The notes under the pieces: model-generated
Database searches by the model: none
What the model was told of the DNA's origin: nothing
Seen by the model: the letters and a program-made list of their open reading frames with translations, nothing else
Program-made: the position numbers and the translations under genes
Shown: positions 24,815 through 34,098 of the stretch, piece by piece
Numbering within the stretch: the stretch's first letter is position 1
How the letters are laid out: each line of letters starts with the position of its first letter
Origin: Bacteroidota bacterium
GTDB taxonomy: Bacteria; Bacteroidota; Bacteroidia; Chitinophagales; UBA10324
Direction: 5' to 3'
Assembly (NCBI GenBank): GCA_014190575.1
Contig: BJGQ01000001.1
Span: forward strand, 85,569 to 123,663
DNA: 38,095 nt

Positions 24815-26134
24815 ATGATTAATCAGTTTAAAAATTTTATTCAATCAAATCAATTGTTTTCTGAGGGGATTCCTGTTTTAGCAGGTGTAAGCGGAGGAGT
24901 TGATTCAATGGTTCTGGTTAATTTATTTTCCCTCATGAACCAACCATTTGCCATTGCTCATTGCAATTTTCAATTAAGAGGTGATGAGTCAAATGCCGAT
25001 GAAAAATTTGTAAAAGAACTGGCTTCAACTTTAAAAGTCGAATGCTTTACAGAGCAATTTGATACAAAAGAAGTTGCACGGACTGAAAAGATTTCTATTC
25101 AGATGGCTGCAAGAAATCTTCGTTATGATTGGTTGGAAAAAATCAGAAAGCAAAATGGATTTCATTTTATTGCTACCGCTCATCATCGTGATGATTCAAT
25201 TGAAACGGTTTTAATGAATTTAATAAAAGGAACCGGTATCAGAGGATTGCATGGAATACTGCCGAAGCAAGGGAAAATTATTCGACCGTTATTATTTACA
25301 GGAAAAAATGAAATCAGAAAATTTGCATTGGAAAATAAAATTGCTTTTCGCGAAGACAGTTCAAATATTAAAACCGTTTACGAGCGAAACCTGATTCGTC
25401 ATAAAGTAATTCCGTTGATGGAAGAAATAAATCCATCTTTCAAATCATCTTTCGAAAACAGCATAAGGCATTTTGTTGATGCTGAAGCATTGTATGAATT
25501 AAGCATTGCTAATTTCAGAAAAAAGTTAATGAAACAGAAAAAAAGCTATGCGTTAATTGATATTCCAGCTTTGTTAAATTCTATTGCTATAGAAACTATC
25601 TTGTTTGAACTATTGCAGCTATTTGGTTTTGAAGAGAAATCAATCGAACAAATTTTTAATTCTTTAAAAAGTGAAAGCGGCAAAGAATTTCTTTCATCTA
25701 CTCACCGGATAATTAAAGACCGGAAAAAACTTTTCATTGTTGAAAAAGAGCTTTCAGATTCTGAGGTTTTCCTGATTGAAAAAAAGAAATCGCAAACCAT
25801 TCCGATTGGAGAAAATAAAATTGAAATCAGATTGAAAGAAGCATCATCAAGAACAAAACATGGTCAAATCGAACTGGATGCAGATAAAATTTCTTTCCCG
25901 CTCATTTTACGAAAATGGAAATCAGGCGACTACTTCTACCCTACAGGAATGAAAATGAAAAAGAAAAAACTGAGTAATTTTTTTGTTGACTTAAAAATCC
26001 CTTTACACGAAAAAGAAAACCAATTTGTGCTACAGGATACTGCTGATAAAATAATTTGTGTTGTTGGATTGAGAGGCGATGAAAGATTTGCATTAAAAAG
26101 TTTCACAAAAAATTTCATCACAATTAAAATTTAA
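24815..26134 (+). CDS. tilS: tRNA(Ile)-lysidine synthetase
   Basis: Ligates lysine to C34 of the CAU anticodon of a tRNA-Ile, changing its identity from Met to Ile; essential in most bacteria. The PP-loop SGGVDS is at 26-31 in VLAGVSGGVDSMVL. ATAHHRDDSIETVLMNLIKGTG, IIRPLL and FREDSSN match the ATP/tRNA-binding core. The C-terminal TilS domain is present (LRKWKSGDYFYPTGM, KLSNFFVDLKIPL, VVGLRGDERF). The length of 439 is normal for a two-domain TilS. TACCTTCG at 24802-24809 is a weak -7 candidate. Confidence 0.96.
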   Translation: MINQFKNFIQSNQLFSEGIPVLAGVSGGVDSMVLVNLFSLMNQPFAIAHCNFQLRGDESNADEKFVKELASTLKVECFTEQFDTKEVARTEKISIQMAARNLRYDWLEKIRKQNGFHFIATAHHRDDSIETVLMNLIKGTGIRGLHGILPKQGKIIRPLLFTGKNEIRKFALENKIAFREDSSNIKTVYERNLIRHKVIPLMEEINPSFKSSFENSIRHFVDAEALYELSIANFRKKLMKQKKSYALIDIPALLNSIAIETILFELLQLFGFEEKSIEQIFNSLKSESGKEFLSSTHRIIKDRKKLFIVEKELSDSEVFLIEKKKSQTIPIGENKIEIRLKEASSRTKHGQIELDADKISFPLILRKWKSGDYFYPTGMKMKKKKLSNFFVDLKIPLHEKENQFVLQDTADKIICVVGLRGDERFALKSFTKNFITIKI

Positions 26135-26178
26135 CATCCGATTATTTTATTCACCATTCCCATTAGTATTTTGCACTC

Positions 26179-26793
26179 ATGATAGTTTACTTAATAATCA
26201 TTTTCACTTCGCTGTTTTCATTTCTTGCTTTGCAAGATGTTAACCTAATGAATCGTTTTATCATGTATCCCTATGCGGTTAAGCACAACAAGGAATGGTG
26301 GCGGTTTATTACTTCCGGTTTTTTGCATGCTGATTTCATGCACTTGTTCTTCAACATGTTTGTGTTGTACTCATTCGGTTTAGTGTTGATTCAGTATTTC
26401 GAATATTTATTTGAAGGATTATCAATTTACTATTTTTTAGTTTTATACATCGGAGCCATAATCGTTTCTGATTTTTCATCCTATATTAAATATCATGAAT
26501 CTCCTTCCTATCGTTCGCTCGGAGCATCAGGTGCGGTGAGTGCCGTATTGTTTGCTTTTATTTTAATCAATCCAATGTCGCAGGTTTTAGTTTTTTTTAT
26601 ACCGATGCCAGGTGTTTTAATGGGAGTAATTTATTTAGGTTACTCTTGGTATATGGCAAAGCGCGGAGGCGACAGAATAAATCATGATGCACATTTTTAT
26701 GGCGCTGTGTTCGGTTTTTTATTTCCCGTTTTATTAAAACCTGAATTGTTTATTGATTTTATTGATAAAGTAAAATTTGCCCTTCACCTATGA
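26179..26793 (+). CDS. Rhomboid family intramembrane serine protease
   Basis: A 204-residue protein with about six membrane helices. The catalytic dyad is S117 in SLGASGAVSAV and H172 in HDAHFYGAVFGF. The oxyanion-site HxxxN motif is at 55-59 (HLFFN), and WWRFITSGFLHADF precedes it. Rhomboids cut transmembrane substrates within the bilayer; the substrate is unknown. This is the minimal six-helix bacterial form without extra domains. It overlaps the threonine aldolase start by four bases (ATGA, 26790-26793), so the two are translationally coupled, although no shared pathway is obvious. Confidence 0.93.
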   Translation: MIVYLIIIFTSLFSFLALQDVNLMNRFIMYPYAVKHNKEWWRFITSGFLHADFMHLFFNMFVLYSFGLVLIQYFEYLFEGLSIYYFLVLYIGAIIVSDFSSYIKYHESPSYRSLGASGAVSAVLFAFILINPMSQVLVFFIPMPGVLMGVIYLGYSWYMAKRGGDRINHDAHFYGAVFGFLFPVLLKPELFIDFIDKVKFALHL

Positions 26794-27812
26794 TAATAGA
26801 TTTACGCAGCGACACAGTTACAAAGCCTACTCCTGATATGATGCAGGCAATGATGAATGCAAAAGTTGGCGACGATGTTTTTGGAGAAGACCCAAGCATT
26901 AATGAATTGGAAGCAATGGCTGCAAGTATGTTTGGAAAAGAAGCTGCTATTTTTTGTCCGACCGGAACAATGACCAATCAGATTGCAATAAAGACCCACA
27001 CGCAACCAATGGATGAAGTGATAGTGGAGAAAAGCAATCATGTTTATTTTTATGAGTCGGGCGGAATTGCTTATCACTCGCTTTCGTCGGTGCGCTTAAT
27101 AAATGGCGACAGAGGAAGAATTAAACCTTCTGATATTTCAGAAAATATTAATCCCGATAATATTCATCATCCGAAAACAAGATTGGTAGTAATAGAAAAT
27201 ACAGCCAATCGAGGAGGTGGTAGTTATTATCAATTGAACGAAATGAAAGCTCTGAGCGAAACCGCTCACAATAACAATCTCAAAATCCATTTAGACGGAG
27301 CCAGAGTTTTTAATTGTTTGGTGGAGATAAATGAAAACCCAAAAGAAATAGGTCCACTCTTCGATAGCGTCAGTGTTTGTTTGTCGAAAGGTTTGGGTTG
27401 TCCAGTTGGTTCGTTGTTGTTAGGAAGTAAAGATTTCATTGCGAGCGCAAGAAAATATCGTAAAGTATTTGGGGGTGGAATGAGACAAGCAGGGTTTTTA
27501 GCTGCTGCCGGAATATATGCATTACAGAATAATATTCAGCGATTAAAAGAAGACCACAAAAGAGCAAAATCATTGGCAGAAATTTTAAATCAAACCGAAT
27601 GGATAGAATCGTTAATGCCTGTTGACACCAACATTTTAATCTTTAAACTGAAACCCGAATTCAAATCAGAATTGTTAGTGGAGAAACTAAAAGAGAATAA
27701 TATATTCTGTTTTTCAATTGGTGGAAATTCAATTCGTCTGGTCACTCACCTGGATTTCAATGATGAACTGCTGAATAAATTTTCTGAAATTATTCTCAAA
27801 ATAAATCTTTAA
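26790..27812 (+). CDS. ltaE: Low-specificity L-threonine aldolase
   Basis: PLP enzyme that cleaves threonine or allo-threonine to glycine and acetaldehyde. The 340-residue length is typical. It starts MIIDLRSDTVTKPTPDMM, a family signature, followed by GDDVFGEDPSINELE and FCPTGTMTNQIA. The PLP lysine is K200 in SKGLGCPVGSLL; D169 in HLDGAR is the expected cofactor-binding Asp. C-terminal VDTNILIFKL and IRLVTHLDF complete the fold. It is coupled to the rhomboid gene by a four-base overlap and is followed by a weak hairpin. Confidence 0.93.
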   Translation: MIIDLRSDTVTKPTPDMMQAMMNAKVGDDVFGEDPSINELEAMAASMFGKEAAIFCPTGTMTNQIAIKTHTQPMDEVIVEKSNHVYFYESGGIAYHSLSSVRLINGDRGRIKPSDISENINPDNIHHPKTRLVVIENTANRGGGSYYQLNEMKALSETAHNNNLKIHLDGARVFNCLVEINENPKEIGPLFDSVSVCLSKGLGCPVGSLLLGSKDFIASARKYRKVFGGGMRQAGFLAAAGIYALQNNIQRLKEDHKRAKSLAEILNQTEWIESLMPVDTNILIFKLKPEFKSELLVEKLKENNIFCFSIGGNSIRLVTHLDFNDELLNKFSEIILKINL

Positions 27813-27826
27813 GTCGTTCGACTTAA
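27809..27826. terminator. Short hairpin over the ltaE stop codon
   Basis: TTAAGTCG / CGACTTAA, 8 bp with a TT loop. No T run follows directly, so termination is uncertain. Confidence 0.35.
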
Positions 27827-27843
27827 CAATCATATTTTATCCT

Positions 27844-29034
27844 TTGAGTTGCTTAATCACTTTTTCAAATCGAGCAGTTTCGCTTTCAACCACCAGCGAA
27901 GCATTCCGCATTTATACTGAAAAAGAATTTTCAGAAATAGAACTCACCTGGAATTCGATAGTAGTGAATCATTCTCATTTACATTCATCACATTTGAACG
28001 CTATCCGGAAAACAACAGGCGACGATATGAATTTTTACTTCATCATTTTCAGCAATGGAAAAGGTGAGAACATTGGTGCAGCTTATTTTCAATTACTGAG
28101 TTTCGACCATCGCCATTATAAAAATTTCTTCACAAAAAATCCTGTATTGAATTGGTTAGAAAGAAAATTAATCGACAATAGATTCAGCATACTTGTTTGC
28201 GGAAGTTTATTCAGCATTGAAGGTGCAGGCTATTGTTTCAAATCTGATTTAACCAATGAACTTGCTCAACAATTAAATTCAGCCATAAAAATTTTAGCAA
28301 AAAAAGTTCGCGCATCATCTTTATTGATAAAAGATATTCCGGAATACGATGTTGAAGTTCTATCGTCACTCGGATTAAATAAATACGATGGCGATAAAAC
28401 CATGCAATTGTTCATTCCAGAAAACTGGAATTCCATTGCTGATTATGAGCATTCACTCAAGCACAAGTATGCGCAACGGTTTCGTTCCATCAGAAAAAAA
28501 CTATTTGGAATTTCTATTTCAGAATTTGATGAATCACAAATAAAACTTCATCAGCAAAAAATGTTTTCACTATTTGAGAACATAGTGGAGAAACAAACCA
28601 TTCGTTTAGGCAGAGTGCATTCAAACTATTTTTCAGAATTAAAAAAAGTTTATGGTGATGCGGTGAAAATCTTCGGCTACTTTAAAAATCAGGAGTTGAT
28701 TGCTTTTGTCATTCACCGTTTGCATGAAGAAGCGAAAGAATATGAAATTCATTTTGTTGGGTTTGAAGAAATAGAAAATCAAAAACATTCACTCTACTTT
28801 AATATTCTTTTTCATGGAATTGAACAAGCCATTTTAAATAAATGTGCTTGTCTGGAAATGGGTCGAACTGCCATAGAAGCTAAATCAATTCTCGGAGCAA
28901 CCCCCCGTAAAATTAACGGATATTTTTATTTCTATAACCCTATTGCCCGCAGGCTATTTAATATTTTACAAAAAGCTTTTCTAAAAAATACTGAATCAAA
29001 ATTTATTGAAAGGCATCCGTTTAAACCTGTCTGA
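27844..29034 (+). CDS. GNAT-like acyltransferase (FemAB / DUF482-related)
   Basis: A 396-residue cytoplasmic protein. The C-terminal half has the tail of the GNAT/FemAB fold: KYAQRFRSIRKKLFG, VKIFGYFKNQELIAFVIHRL, YEIHFVGFEEIENQKHSLYF, CLEMGRTAIEAKSILGATP and a final YFYFYNPIARRL. Proteins of this kind transfer acyl or aminoacyl groups, sometimes in envelope or lipid synthesis; donor and acceptor are unknown here. No ATG lies near the N-terminus of the conserved region. I take the TTG at 27844, the only plausible start before residue 62; the start is uncertain. It follows ltaE by 31 bases and may be cotranscribed. Confidence 0.65.
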   Translation: MSCLITFSNRAVSLSTTSEAFRIYTEKEFSEIELTWNSIVVNHSHLHSSHLNAIRKTTGDDMNFYFIIFSNGKGENIGAAYFQLLSFDHRHYKNFFTKNPVLNWLERKLIDNRFSILVCGSLFSIEGAGYCFKSDLTNELAQQLNSAIKILAKKVRASSLLIKDIPEYDVEVLSSLGLNKYDGDKTMQLFIPENWNSIADYEHSLKHKYAQRFRSIRKKLFGISISEFDESQIKLHQQKMFSLFENIVEKQTIRLGRVHSNYFSELKKVYGDAVKIFGYFKNQELIAFVIHRLHEEAKEYEIHFVGFEEIENQKHSLYFNILFHGIEQAILNKCACLEMGRTAIEAKSILGATPRKINGYFYFYNPIARRLFNILQKAFLKNTESKFIERHPFKPV

Positions 29035-29103
29035 TTTTCTAACCTGATTATTGGTCATTGTTCTCTCCTTTCATTGCTTATTTTAGCGCTCCCAAAAATC
29101 ACA

Positions 29104-30567
29104 ATGGCAGAAATTTATCCCGGCTTAGAAACTATTGATAAAACCCACGACGAAAGTCGGCAGGGCGAAGCACTTTCAATTGCAGAACCGGAAACAAAAA
29201 AATCAAACGGCAAATTCTTGTATGTTGAAAGTTATGGTTGCGCTATGAACTTCAGCGACAGCGAAATCATTGCCTCGATTATGGTTACAGAAGGATTTTC
29301 TGTTACCAAAAATCACAATGAAGCTGATGTTTTATTGATTAACACTTGTTCCATTCGCGAAAAAGCAGAAGACAAAATCCGATTACGAATCAGCGAACTG
29401 AAATCAGTAAAGAAGAAAAAACCTGATGCGCTCATAGGCATTATGGGTTGTATGGCAGAGCGATTGAAAACTCAATTGCTCGATGAAGAAAAAATGGTTG
29501 ACCTTGTAGTTGGCCCTGATGCTTATCGTGAATTGCCTGCATTGGTTAAAAGCGCCGAAGACGGGACCAAGGCGATAAATGTTTTACTGAGCCGTGAGGA
29601 AACTTACGCCGATATAAATCCTGTGCGTTTAAACAGCAATGGAATTGTTGCTTTTATTTCCATCATGCGCGGATGTGATAACATGTGTTCATTTTGTGTG
29701 GTACCATTTACTCGCGGTCGTGAGCGCAGTCGTGATGCTGAAAGTATTGTTCGCGAAGCCGAAGATTTATTTAACAATGGTTATCGTGAAGTGACTTTGC
29801 TCGGACAAAATGTTGACAGTTATAAATGGAAAAGCCCCACCCTAACCCTCCCCCAAGGGGAGGGAGAAGCAACTTCTGAAGAAGTGGTGACTTTTGCAAA
29901 TCTGTTAGAGATGGTTGCGAATGTGAATCCATTATTGCGTGTTCGGTTCAGTACTTCTCACCCGAAAGATATAACGGATGATGTTTTGTACACGATAAAA
30001 AAGCATCACAACATTTGTAAGTACATTCATTTACCTGTTCAGTCTGGAAGTTCACGGGTTTTGGAATTAATGAACAGAACTTACAATCGTGAATGGTATA
30101 AAAGCAAGGTTGATTCAATCAGAAAAATTCTTCCCGATTGCACGATAAGCGCTGATATTATTTCTGGATTTTGTACTGAAACCGAAGAAGAACATCAGGA
30201 AACTTTAAGCATGATGGAATATGTGCGCTACTCAATGGCTTACATGTTTACATACAGCGAGCGACCAGGAACGCTTGCTGCTCGCACATTAAAAGATGAT
30301 GTCCCGGAATTAATAAAGAGTCGCCGCTTGCAGGAGATTGTTGATTTGCAACATGTGCATCAGGCTGAAGATAATAAATCGGAACCGGGAAAAGTTTATG
30401 AAGTTTTAGTGGAAGGAACCAGCAAACGCTCGAAAGAACAATTGTTCGGAAGAAACTCGCAGAACAAAGTTTTAATTTTTCCAAAAGGAAATTTAAAACC
30501 CGGCGACTATGCAAATGTGAAAGTGATTAGTGCAACTTCTGCTACATTAATTGGGGAAGTGATTTAA
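29104..30567 (+). CDS. miaB: tRNA-2-methylthio-N6-dimethylallyladenosine synthase
   Basis: Radical SAM methylthiotransferase that converts i6A37 of tRNA to ms2i6A37. The N-terminal cluster-binding domain has C46 ([13 protein letters not shown]), C82 ([14 protein letters not shown]) and C116 (MGCMAER). The radical SAM CxxxCxxC is C191, C195 and C198 in [11 protein letters not shown], followed by [17 protein letters not shown] domain ends the protein ([19 protein letters not shown]). The ATG at 29104 is preferred over an in-frame TTG ten codons upstream. At 487 residues it is slightly longer than average. Residues 244-255 come from an inserted palindromic repeat; see separate entry. It heads the run miaB, sigma-54 activator, lptE, hypothetical, secG. 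Confidence 0.96.
   Translation: MAEIYPGLETIDKTHDESRQGEALSIAEPETKKSNGKFLYVESYGCAMNFSDSEIIASIMVTEGFSVTKNHNEADVLLINTCSIREKAEDKIRLRISELKSVKKKKPDALIGIMGCMAERLKTQLLDEEKMVDLVVGPDAYRELPALVKSAEDGTKAINVLLSREETYADINPVRLNSNGIVAFISIMRGCDNMCSFCVVPFTRGRERSRDAESIVREAEDLFNNGYREVTLLGQNVDSYKWKSPTLTLPQGEGEATSEEVVTFANLLEMVANVNPLLRVRFSTSHPKDITDDVLYTIKKHHNICKYIHLPVQSGSSRVLELMNRTYNREWYKSKVDSIRKILPDCTISADIISGFCTETEEEHQETLSMMEYVRYSMAYMFTYSERPGTLAARTLKDDVPELIKSRRLQEIVDLQHVHQAEDNKSEPGKVYEVLVEGTSKRSKEQLFGRNSQNKVLIFPKGNLKPGDYANVKVISATSATLIGEVI
29846..29864. repeat. Palindromic repeat inserted in frame within miaB
   Basis: CCCTCCCC-CAA-GGGGAGGG is a perfect 8-bp GC-only-type stem in AT-rich coding DNA. It encodes part of [12 protein letters not shown], a peptide type known from in-frame REP-like intergenic repeats. 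It sits between GQNVDSYKW and the strand starting TFANLLEM, a loop that is variable in MiaB. Confidence 0.8.
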
Positions 30568-30627
30568 ATCAGAAAGTAAAAATTATTTCAAACAGAGATT
30601 TGATTTTTAATAAAAGGAAAAAATAAA

Positions 30628-31827
30628 GTGGAATTACAATCATTAAAAAACAGGTTTGGAATTATAGGCAATAGTTCTGCATTGAATCATGCATTGCAAA
30701 CTGCCATACAGGTTGCTCCAACTGATTTAACAGTTTTAATCAATGGAGAAAGCGGAGTGGGGAAAGAAAGTTTTTCGCACATCATTCATCAGCTCAGCAA
30801 GCGAAAACACAATCCATTTATTGCGGTTAACTGCGGAGCAATTCCTGAAGGCACTATTGATTCAGAATTATTCGGTCACGAAAAAGGTTCGTTCACGGGT
30901 GCACACGAAGCACGGAAAGGATATTTTGAAACTGTAAACAGCGGAACAATTTTTTTAGATGAAGTAGGTGAATTACCTATCGGAACTCAAGCAAGATTGC
31001 TTCGTGTTTTGGAATCGCAGGAATACATCAGAGTGGGCTCATCAAAAGTTTTGAAAACTGATGTGCGTGTAATTGCCGCAACAAATATTAATCTGCTCGA
31101 CAAAATTTCAGCCGGACGATTCCGCGAAGATTTATATTATCGTTTGAATACAGTTCCGATTTTAGTGCCATCACTCCGTGACCGGAAGGAAGATATTCCC
31201 ACTTTGTTCCGCAGATTTTGTATTGACTTCGCTGAGAAATATCACACCGACCCGATTCAATTAGATGACAATGCAAAACAGTTGTTGGTGAATTATACTT
31301 TCCCCGGAAATATTCGTGAATTAAAAAATATTGCAGAGCAGGTTTCCGTTCTTTCAAAAAATAAAATCGTTACTGCTGAAGAGTTTCGTCAGTTCATTCC
31401 TGATACTCGCCATAATAATTTACCCGTTCCATTGAGTCATTCTGATAATCAGAGTTTCATGTCGGAACGGGAAATACTTTACAAAATGCTTTTTGAAATG
31501 AAGGGCGATTTGAATGAGTTGAAAAAAATTGTTTACACCGCAGTTCCAGGAGGAGAATCTATGAAAGGAGTTTCAGATTACCAGGTTCAGCAAGGATTTT
31601 CTCCAATGCAAACTCACGAAATGGCAAAACCAATTGTGATTGATGCAAATAATAATGTTCGTGAAATTCAAGTGGAAGAATCATTGTCGTTAATGGATAA
31701 AGAAAAAGAAATGATTATTAAAGCGTTGAAGAAACACCGCAGCAGAAGAAAAGATGCAGCACGCGATTTAGGAATTTCGGAACGAACACTTTACAGAAAA
31801 ATTAAAGAATACAATATTGCTGATTAG
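30628..31827 (+). CDS. Sigma-54-dependent transcriptional activator, no receiver domain
   Basis: A 399-residue bacterial enhancer-binding protein. The AAA+ domain begins almost at the N-terminus: Walker A GESGVGKE at 40-47, GSFTGA at 87-92 (the GAFTGA loop contacting sigma-54, here with Ser), Walker B GTIFLDEVGELP near 106-117, and RFREDLYYRLN. A Fis-type helix-turn-helix ends it (KDAARDLGISERTLYRKIKEY). No receiver, GAF or PAS sensor precedes the AAA+ domain, so activity is probably set by level or by partners. The start is GTG at 30628 with AAAAGGAAAAA about 10 bases before it. A linker of about 90 residues (265-355) between AAA+ and HTH is unusual. It sits between miaB and lptE. Confidence 0.92.
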   Translation: MELQSLKNRFGIIGNSSALNHALQTAIQVAPTDLTVLINGESGVGKESFSHIIHQLSKRKHNPFIAVNCGAIPEGTIDSELFGHEKGSFTGAHEARKGYFETVNSGTIFLDEVGELPIGTQARLLRVLESQEYIRVGSSKVLKTDVRVIAATNINLLDKISAGRFREDLYYRLNTVPILVPSLRDRKEDIPTLFRRFCIDFAEKYHTDPIQLDDNAKQLLVNYTFPGNIRELKNIAEQVSVLSKNKIVTAEEFRQFIPDTRHNNLPVPLSHSDNQSFMSEREILYKMLFEMKGDLNELKKIVYTAVPGGESMKGVSDYQVQQGFSPMQTHEMAKPIVIDANNNVREIQVEESLSLMDKEKEMIIKALKKHRSRRKDAARDLGISERTLYRKIKEYNIAD

Positions 31828-31847
31828 TTAAATGTGAAAAACTAAAA

Positions 31848-32354
31848 GTGAAAAATTATTTGCGCGAATTTTACTGCCTACTGTTTACTGCCAGCTGCCT
31901 ACTGGGCTCTTGCGGGATTTATTCTTTCACAGGTGTAAACACGACTGTAAAAACTGCAACTGTTCATTTAATTACCAATCAAGCTTCAGTTGTAAATCCT
32001 GGATTGAGTGGATTGCTGACAGAAAAACTAAAAAATAAAATCATCACCAACAGTCCCATTGCAGTGGTGGAGCAAAATGGTGAAATAGATTTTTCTGGAA
32101 CAATTACTTCTTATCAAACAAATCCGGTTGCTGCATCTGCTAATGAAACTGCTGCCTTGAATCGCTTAACTATTGCCATTAATATTGAGTGCACCAATAA
32201 GAAAGACGATAAGCAAACATGGACACAAAGTTTTTCGCGGTATGCCGATTTTAATAGTTCGCAGGATTTGAGTAGTGTTGAATCAAAATTGGTTGAAGAA
32301 ATTACAGACCAGTTAATAGAAGATATTTTTAATAAATCTTTGGTAAATTGGTAG
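31848..32354 (+). CDS. lptE: LptE-family lipoprotein (LPS assembly)
   Basis: A 168-residue lipoprotein with a signal ending LLGSC (Cys 22) followed by GIYSFTGV, the usual mature start of Bacteroidota LptE. LptE plugs the LptD barrel in the outer membrane and helps to deliver LPS to the surface. Segments TVKTATVHLITNQA, PGLSGLLTEKLKNKI and GTITSYQTNPVAA follow the family pattern. The start codon is GTG at 31848; no nearer ATG fits. It lies 20 bases after the sigma-54 activator and one base before the next gene. lptD is not in the window. Confidence 0.85.
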   Translation: MKNYLREFYCLLFTASCLLGSCGIYSFTGVNTTVKTATVHLITNQASVVNPGLSGLLTEKLKNKIITNSPIAVVEQNGEIDFSGTITSYQTNPVAASANETAALNRLTIAINIECTNKKDDKQTWTQSFSRYADFNSSQDLSSVESKLVEEITDQLIEDIFNKSLVNW

Positions 32355-32355
32355 C

Positions 32356-33735
32356 GTGAAAAAAAAAGAATTGTACAACTTAATTGAAAACCCTTCTTCA
32401 GTTTCGGAACTACCGAAAGAGAAACTGAATGAATTAATAAATCAGCATCCGTGGTTTGCCTCAGCACATTTATTGAAAGCGAAACGGGCGCAATTGCAAA
32501 ATCATTCTGAATTTGAAAGCATACTTTCTACCGCAGCAGTTTATGCTAATAACAGAATTGCATTGTTCGAATTAATTTATCCATCATCTCCTGAAAAAAT
32601 TCTTCGTACTGATTTTGAAATTCAGGAAACAAAATCAAAAAGCAATGGCGAATTAAAGCATCCTGTAATTTCAGAAACAATTATTGAAACAGAAATTGCA
32701 ATAGCACAAACAGAAGATTTGCTCGATACCATTATTGCAAAAGAAAAAGTGGAAGAAGAAAAACAGAGCAAAGAAATTTTTGATGAACTGATAGTAGCTT
32801 CTGAAATGGAATCCGGGTTTCAGATTGAAGATACAGATACCGATGAAGTAATTGTTGCAGGCGACCATGAAGAAGAAGGAATTATGGCAGTGGAAAATGC
32901 CGCACGATATGATAAGGAAGAAAATTATTCGGAAGAATTTGAAGCGGTGAGCCAGTCAGGAAATCTGGTTGAGTTTGTTGAAATGGAAATTGATGAAGAA
33001 GCGAATGAACCTGAAATTGATAAGAACGAAGTTGAATTAGAATCAACAAAATATTTGGACGAAGAAATTGAACGCAACGAGGCTGAAGAAGAAATAAAGG
33101 ACGCGGAAGTTGAGGTGCTTTCGCTCTCGGAATATGCGCACAAGAATGAAGAATTTGAAAGCGATGAAGAAGGTAGCGCCGAAGAAAACATAGAATCAGA
33201 ACTGGAATCATTAAAAGTTTTGGAAGCGCAAAACGCAACTGAAATTATTGTAAAAGAAAAATTGTCGGTAAGTATTTCATCAGAAATAAATGAAGAACAT
33301 TCCTTCCTCGATTGGCTGAAAAAACTTTCGGGCACAATTGAAATTGCAGAGTCGCAAAAAAATATTGAAGTTGTTTCTGCTCAAATTATTTCTGAAGCAG
33401 TTTCTGCCGAACAGGAAGCCACAGAAGAAGCTCTGATAGATTTCACTCCCGATTTGTTATCCACTAATAACGAAGAAGATTTAAGGGTGATTGACAACTT
33501 TGTTCATTCCATAAAAGAGAAAAAAGCCGAACCAAAACAATCATCGGTTATTGACCGTGCCGAGAAGAGTTTGATAAATTCAGATGAGATTGTGACAGAG
33601 ACTTTGGCGAGAATTTTAACTGCCCAGAATAAGTATCAAAGTGCCATTTCGATGTACGAAAAGTTGAGTTTGAAATTACCGCACAAATCACATTACTTTG
33701 CCGCCCTCATAAAAGAATTGAAAAACAAATTGTAA
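32356..33735 (+). CDS. Acidic hypothetical protein with TPR-like C-terminus
   Basis: A 459-residue cytoplasmic protein starting with GTG at 32356 (one base after the lptE stop). The N-terminal 75 residues contain LNELINQHPWFASAHLLKAKR, a TPR-like helix pair. The middle (about 90-330) is very acidic, with runs of Glu such as EEEKQSKEIFDEL and EEIERNEAEEEIKDAEVE, low complexity, and probably unfolded. The C-terminus (about 410-459) has LARILTAQNKYQSAISMYEKLSLKLP, a clear TPR-like unit. Similar acidic proteins between lptE and secG are common in Bacteroidota, from memory, but I know of no function. secG starts two bases after the stop. Confidence 0.7.
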   Translation: MKKKELYNLIENPSSVSELPKEKLNELINQHPWFASAHLLKAKRAQLQNHSEFESILSTAAVYANNRIALFELIYPSSPEKILRTDFEIQETKSKSNGELKHPVISETIIETEIAIAQTEDLLDTIIAKEKVEEEKQSKEIFDELIVASEMESGFQIEDTDTDEVIVAGDHEEEGIMAVENAARYDKEENYSEEFEAVSQSGNLVEFVEMEIDEEANEPEIDKNEVELESTKYLDEEIERNEAEEEIKDAEVEVLSLSEYAHKNEEFESDEEGSAEENIESELESLKVLEAQNATEIIVKEKLSVSISSEINEEHSFLDWLKKLSGTIEIAESQKNIEVVSAQIISEAVSAEQEATEEALIDFTPDLLSTNNEEDLRVIDNFVHSIKEKKAEPKQSSVIDRAEKSLINSDEIVTETLARILTAQNKYQSAISMYEKLSLKLPHKSHYFAALIKELKNKL

Positions 33736-33737
33736 TC

Positions 33738-34094
33738 ATGTTAGAAGCCATTATCATCATCATCATCATTGCCTGTGTACTATTGATTTTAGCAGTATTA
33801 ATTCAAAATCCAAAAGGTGGAGGATTGAGTCAGTCATTCGGCGGATTCTCAAACCAAATGATGGGAGTAAAACGCACAACCGACTTTTTAGAAAAAACAA
33901 CTTGGTCATTAATAGGTGGAATTGCTATACTTAGTCTGGCCACTATTTTCTTTATCAATCGCAATTCAACTACAGCGACTACAGAAAATCCATTGAAAGG
34001 TTTAGCGCCTACTTCAACTCCGCTAAATCAGCAACAACAACAACCTGCAGCAAATCAAAATGCTGCTCCGTTGCCGGTTGATTCAGCCAAGTAA
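33738..34094 (+). CDS. secG: Preprotein translocase subunit SecG
   Basis: Small inner-membrane partner of SecYE that helps protein export. The 118 residues hold two membrane helices: IIIIIIIACVLLILAVLIQ and WSLIGGIAILSLATIFFI. Between them lies the family loop QNPKGGGLSQSFGG followed by MMGVKRTTDFLEK. A 45-residue Pro/Gln/Ala-rich tail (TSTPLNQQQQQPAANQN) follows, longer than in E. coli but common in this phylum. It ends the run started by miaB; the next gene on the minus strand converges with it after four bases. Confidence 0.94.
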   Translation: MLEAIIIIIIIACVLLILAVLIQNPKGGGLSQSFGGFSNQMMGVKRTTDFLEKTTWSLIGGIAILSLATIFFINRNSTTATTENPLKGLAPTSTPLNQQQQQPAANQNAAPLPVDSAK

Positions 34095-34098
34095 TTTT

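Noticed and set aside
27844-27920. TATCCTTTG before the GNAT-like gene as a promoter
   Set aside because: Spacing inside the box is one base too long (TA-N3-TTTG) and it overlaps the only likely start codon.
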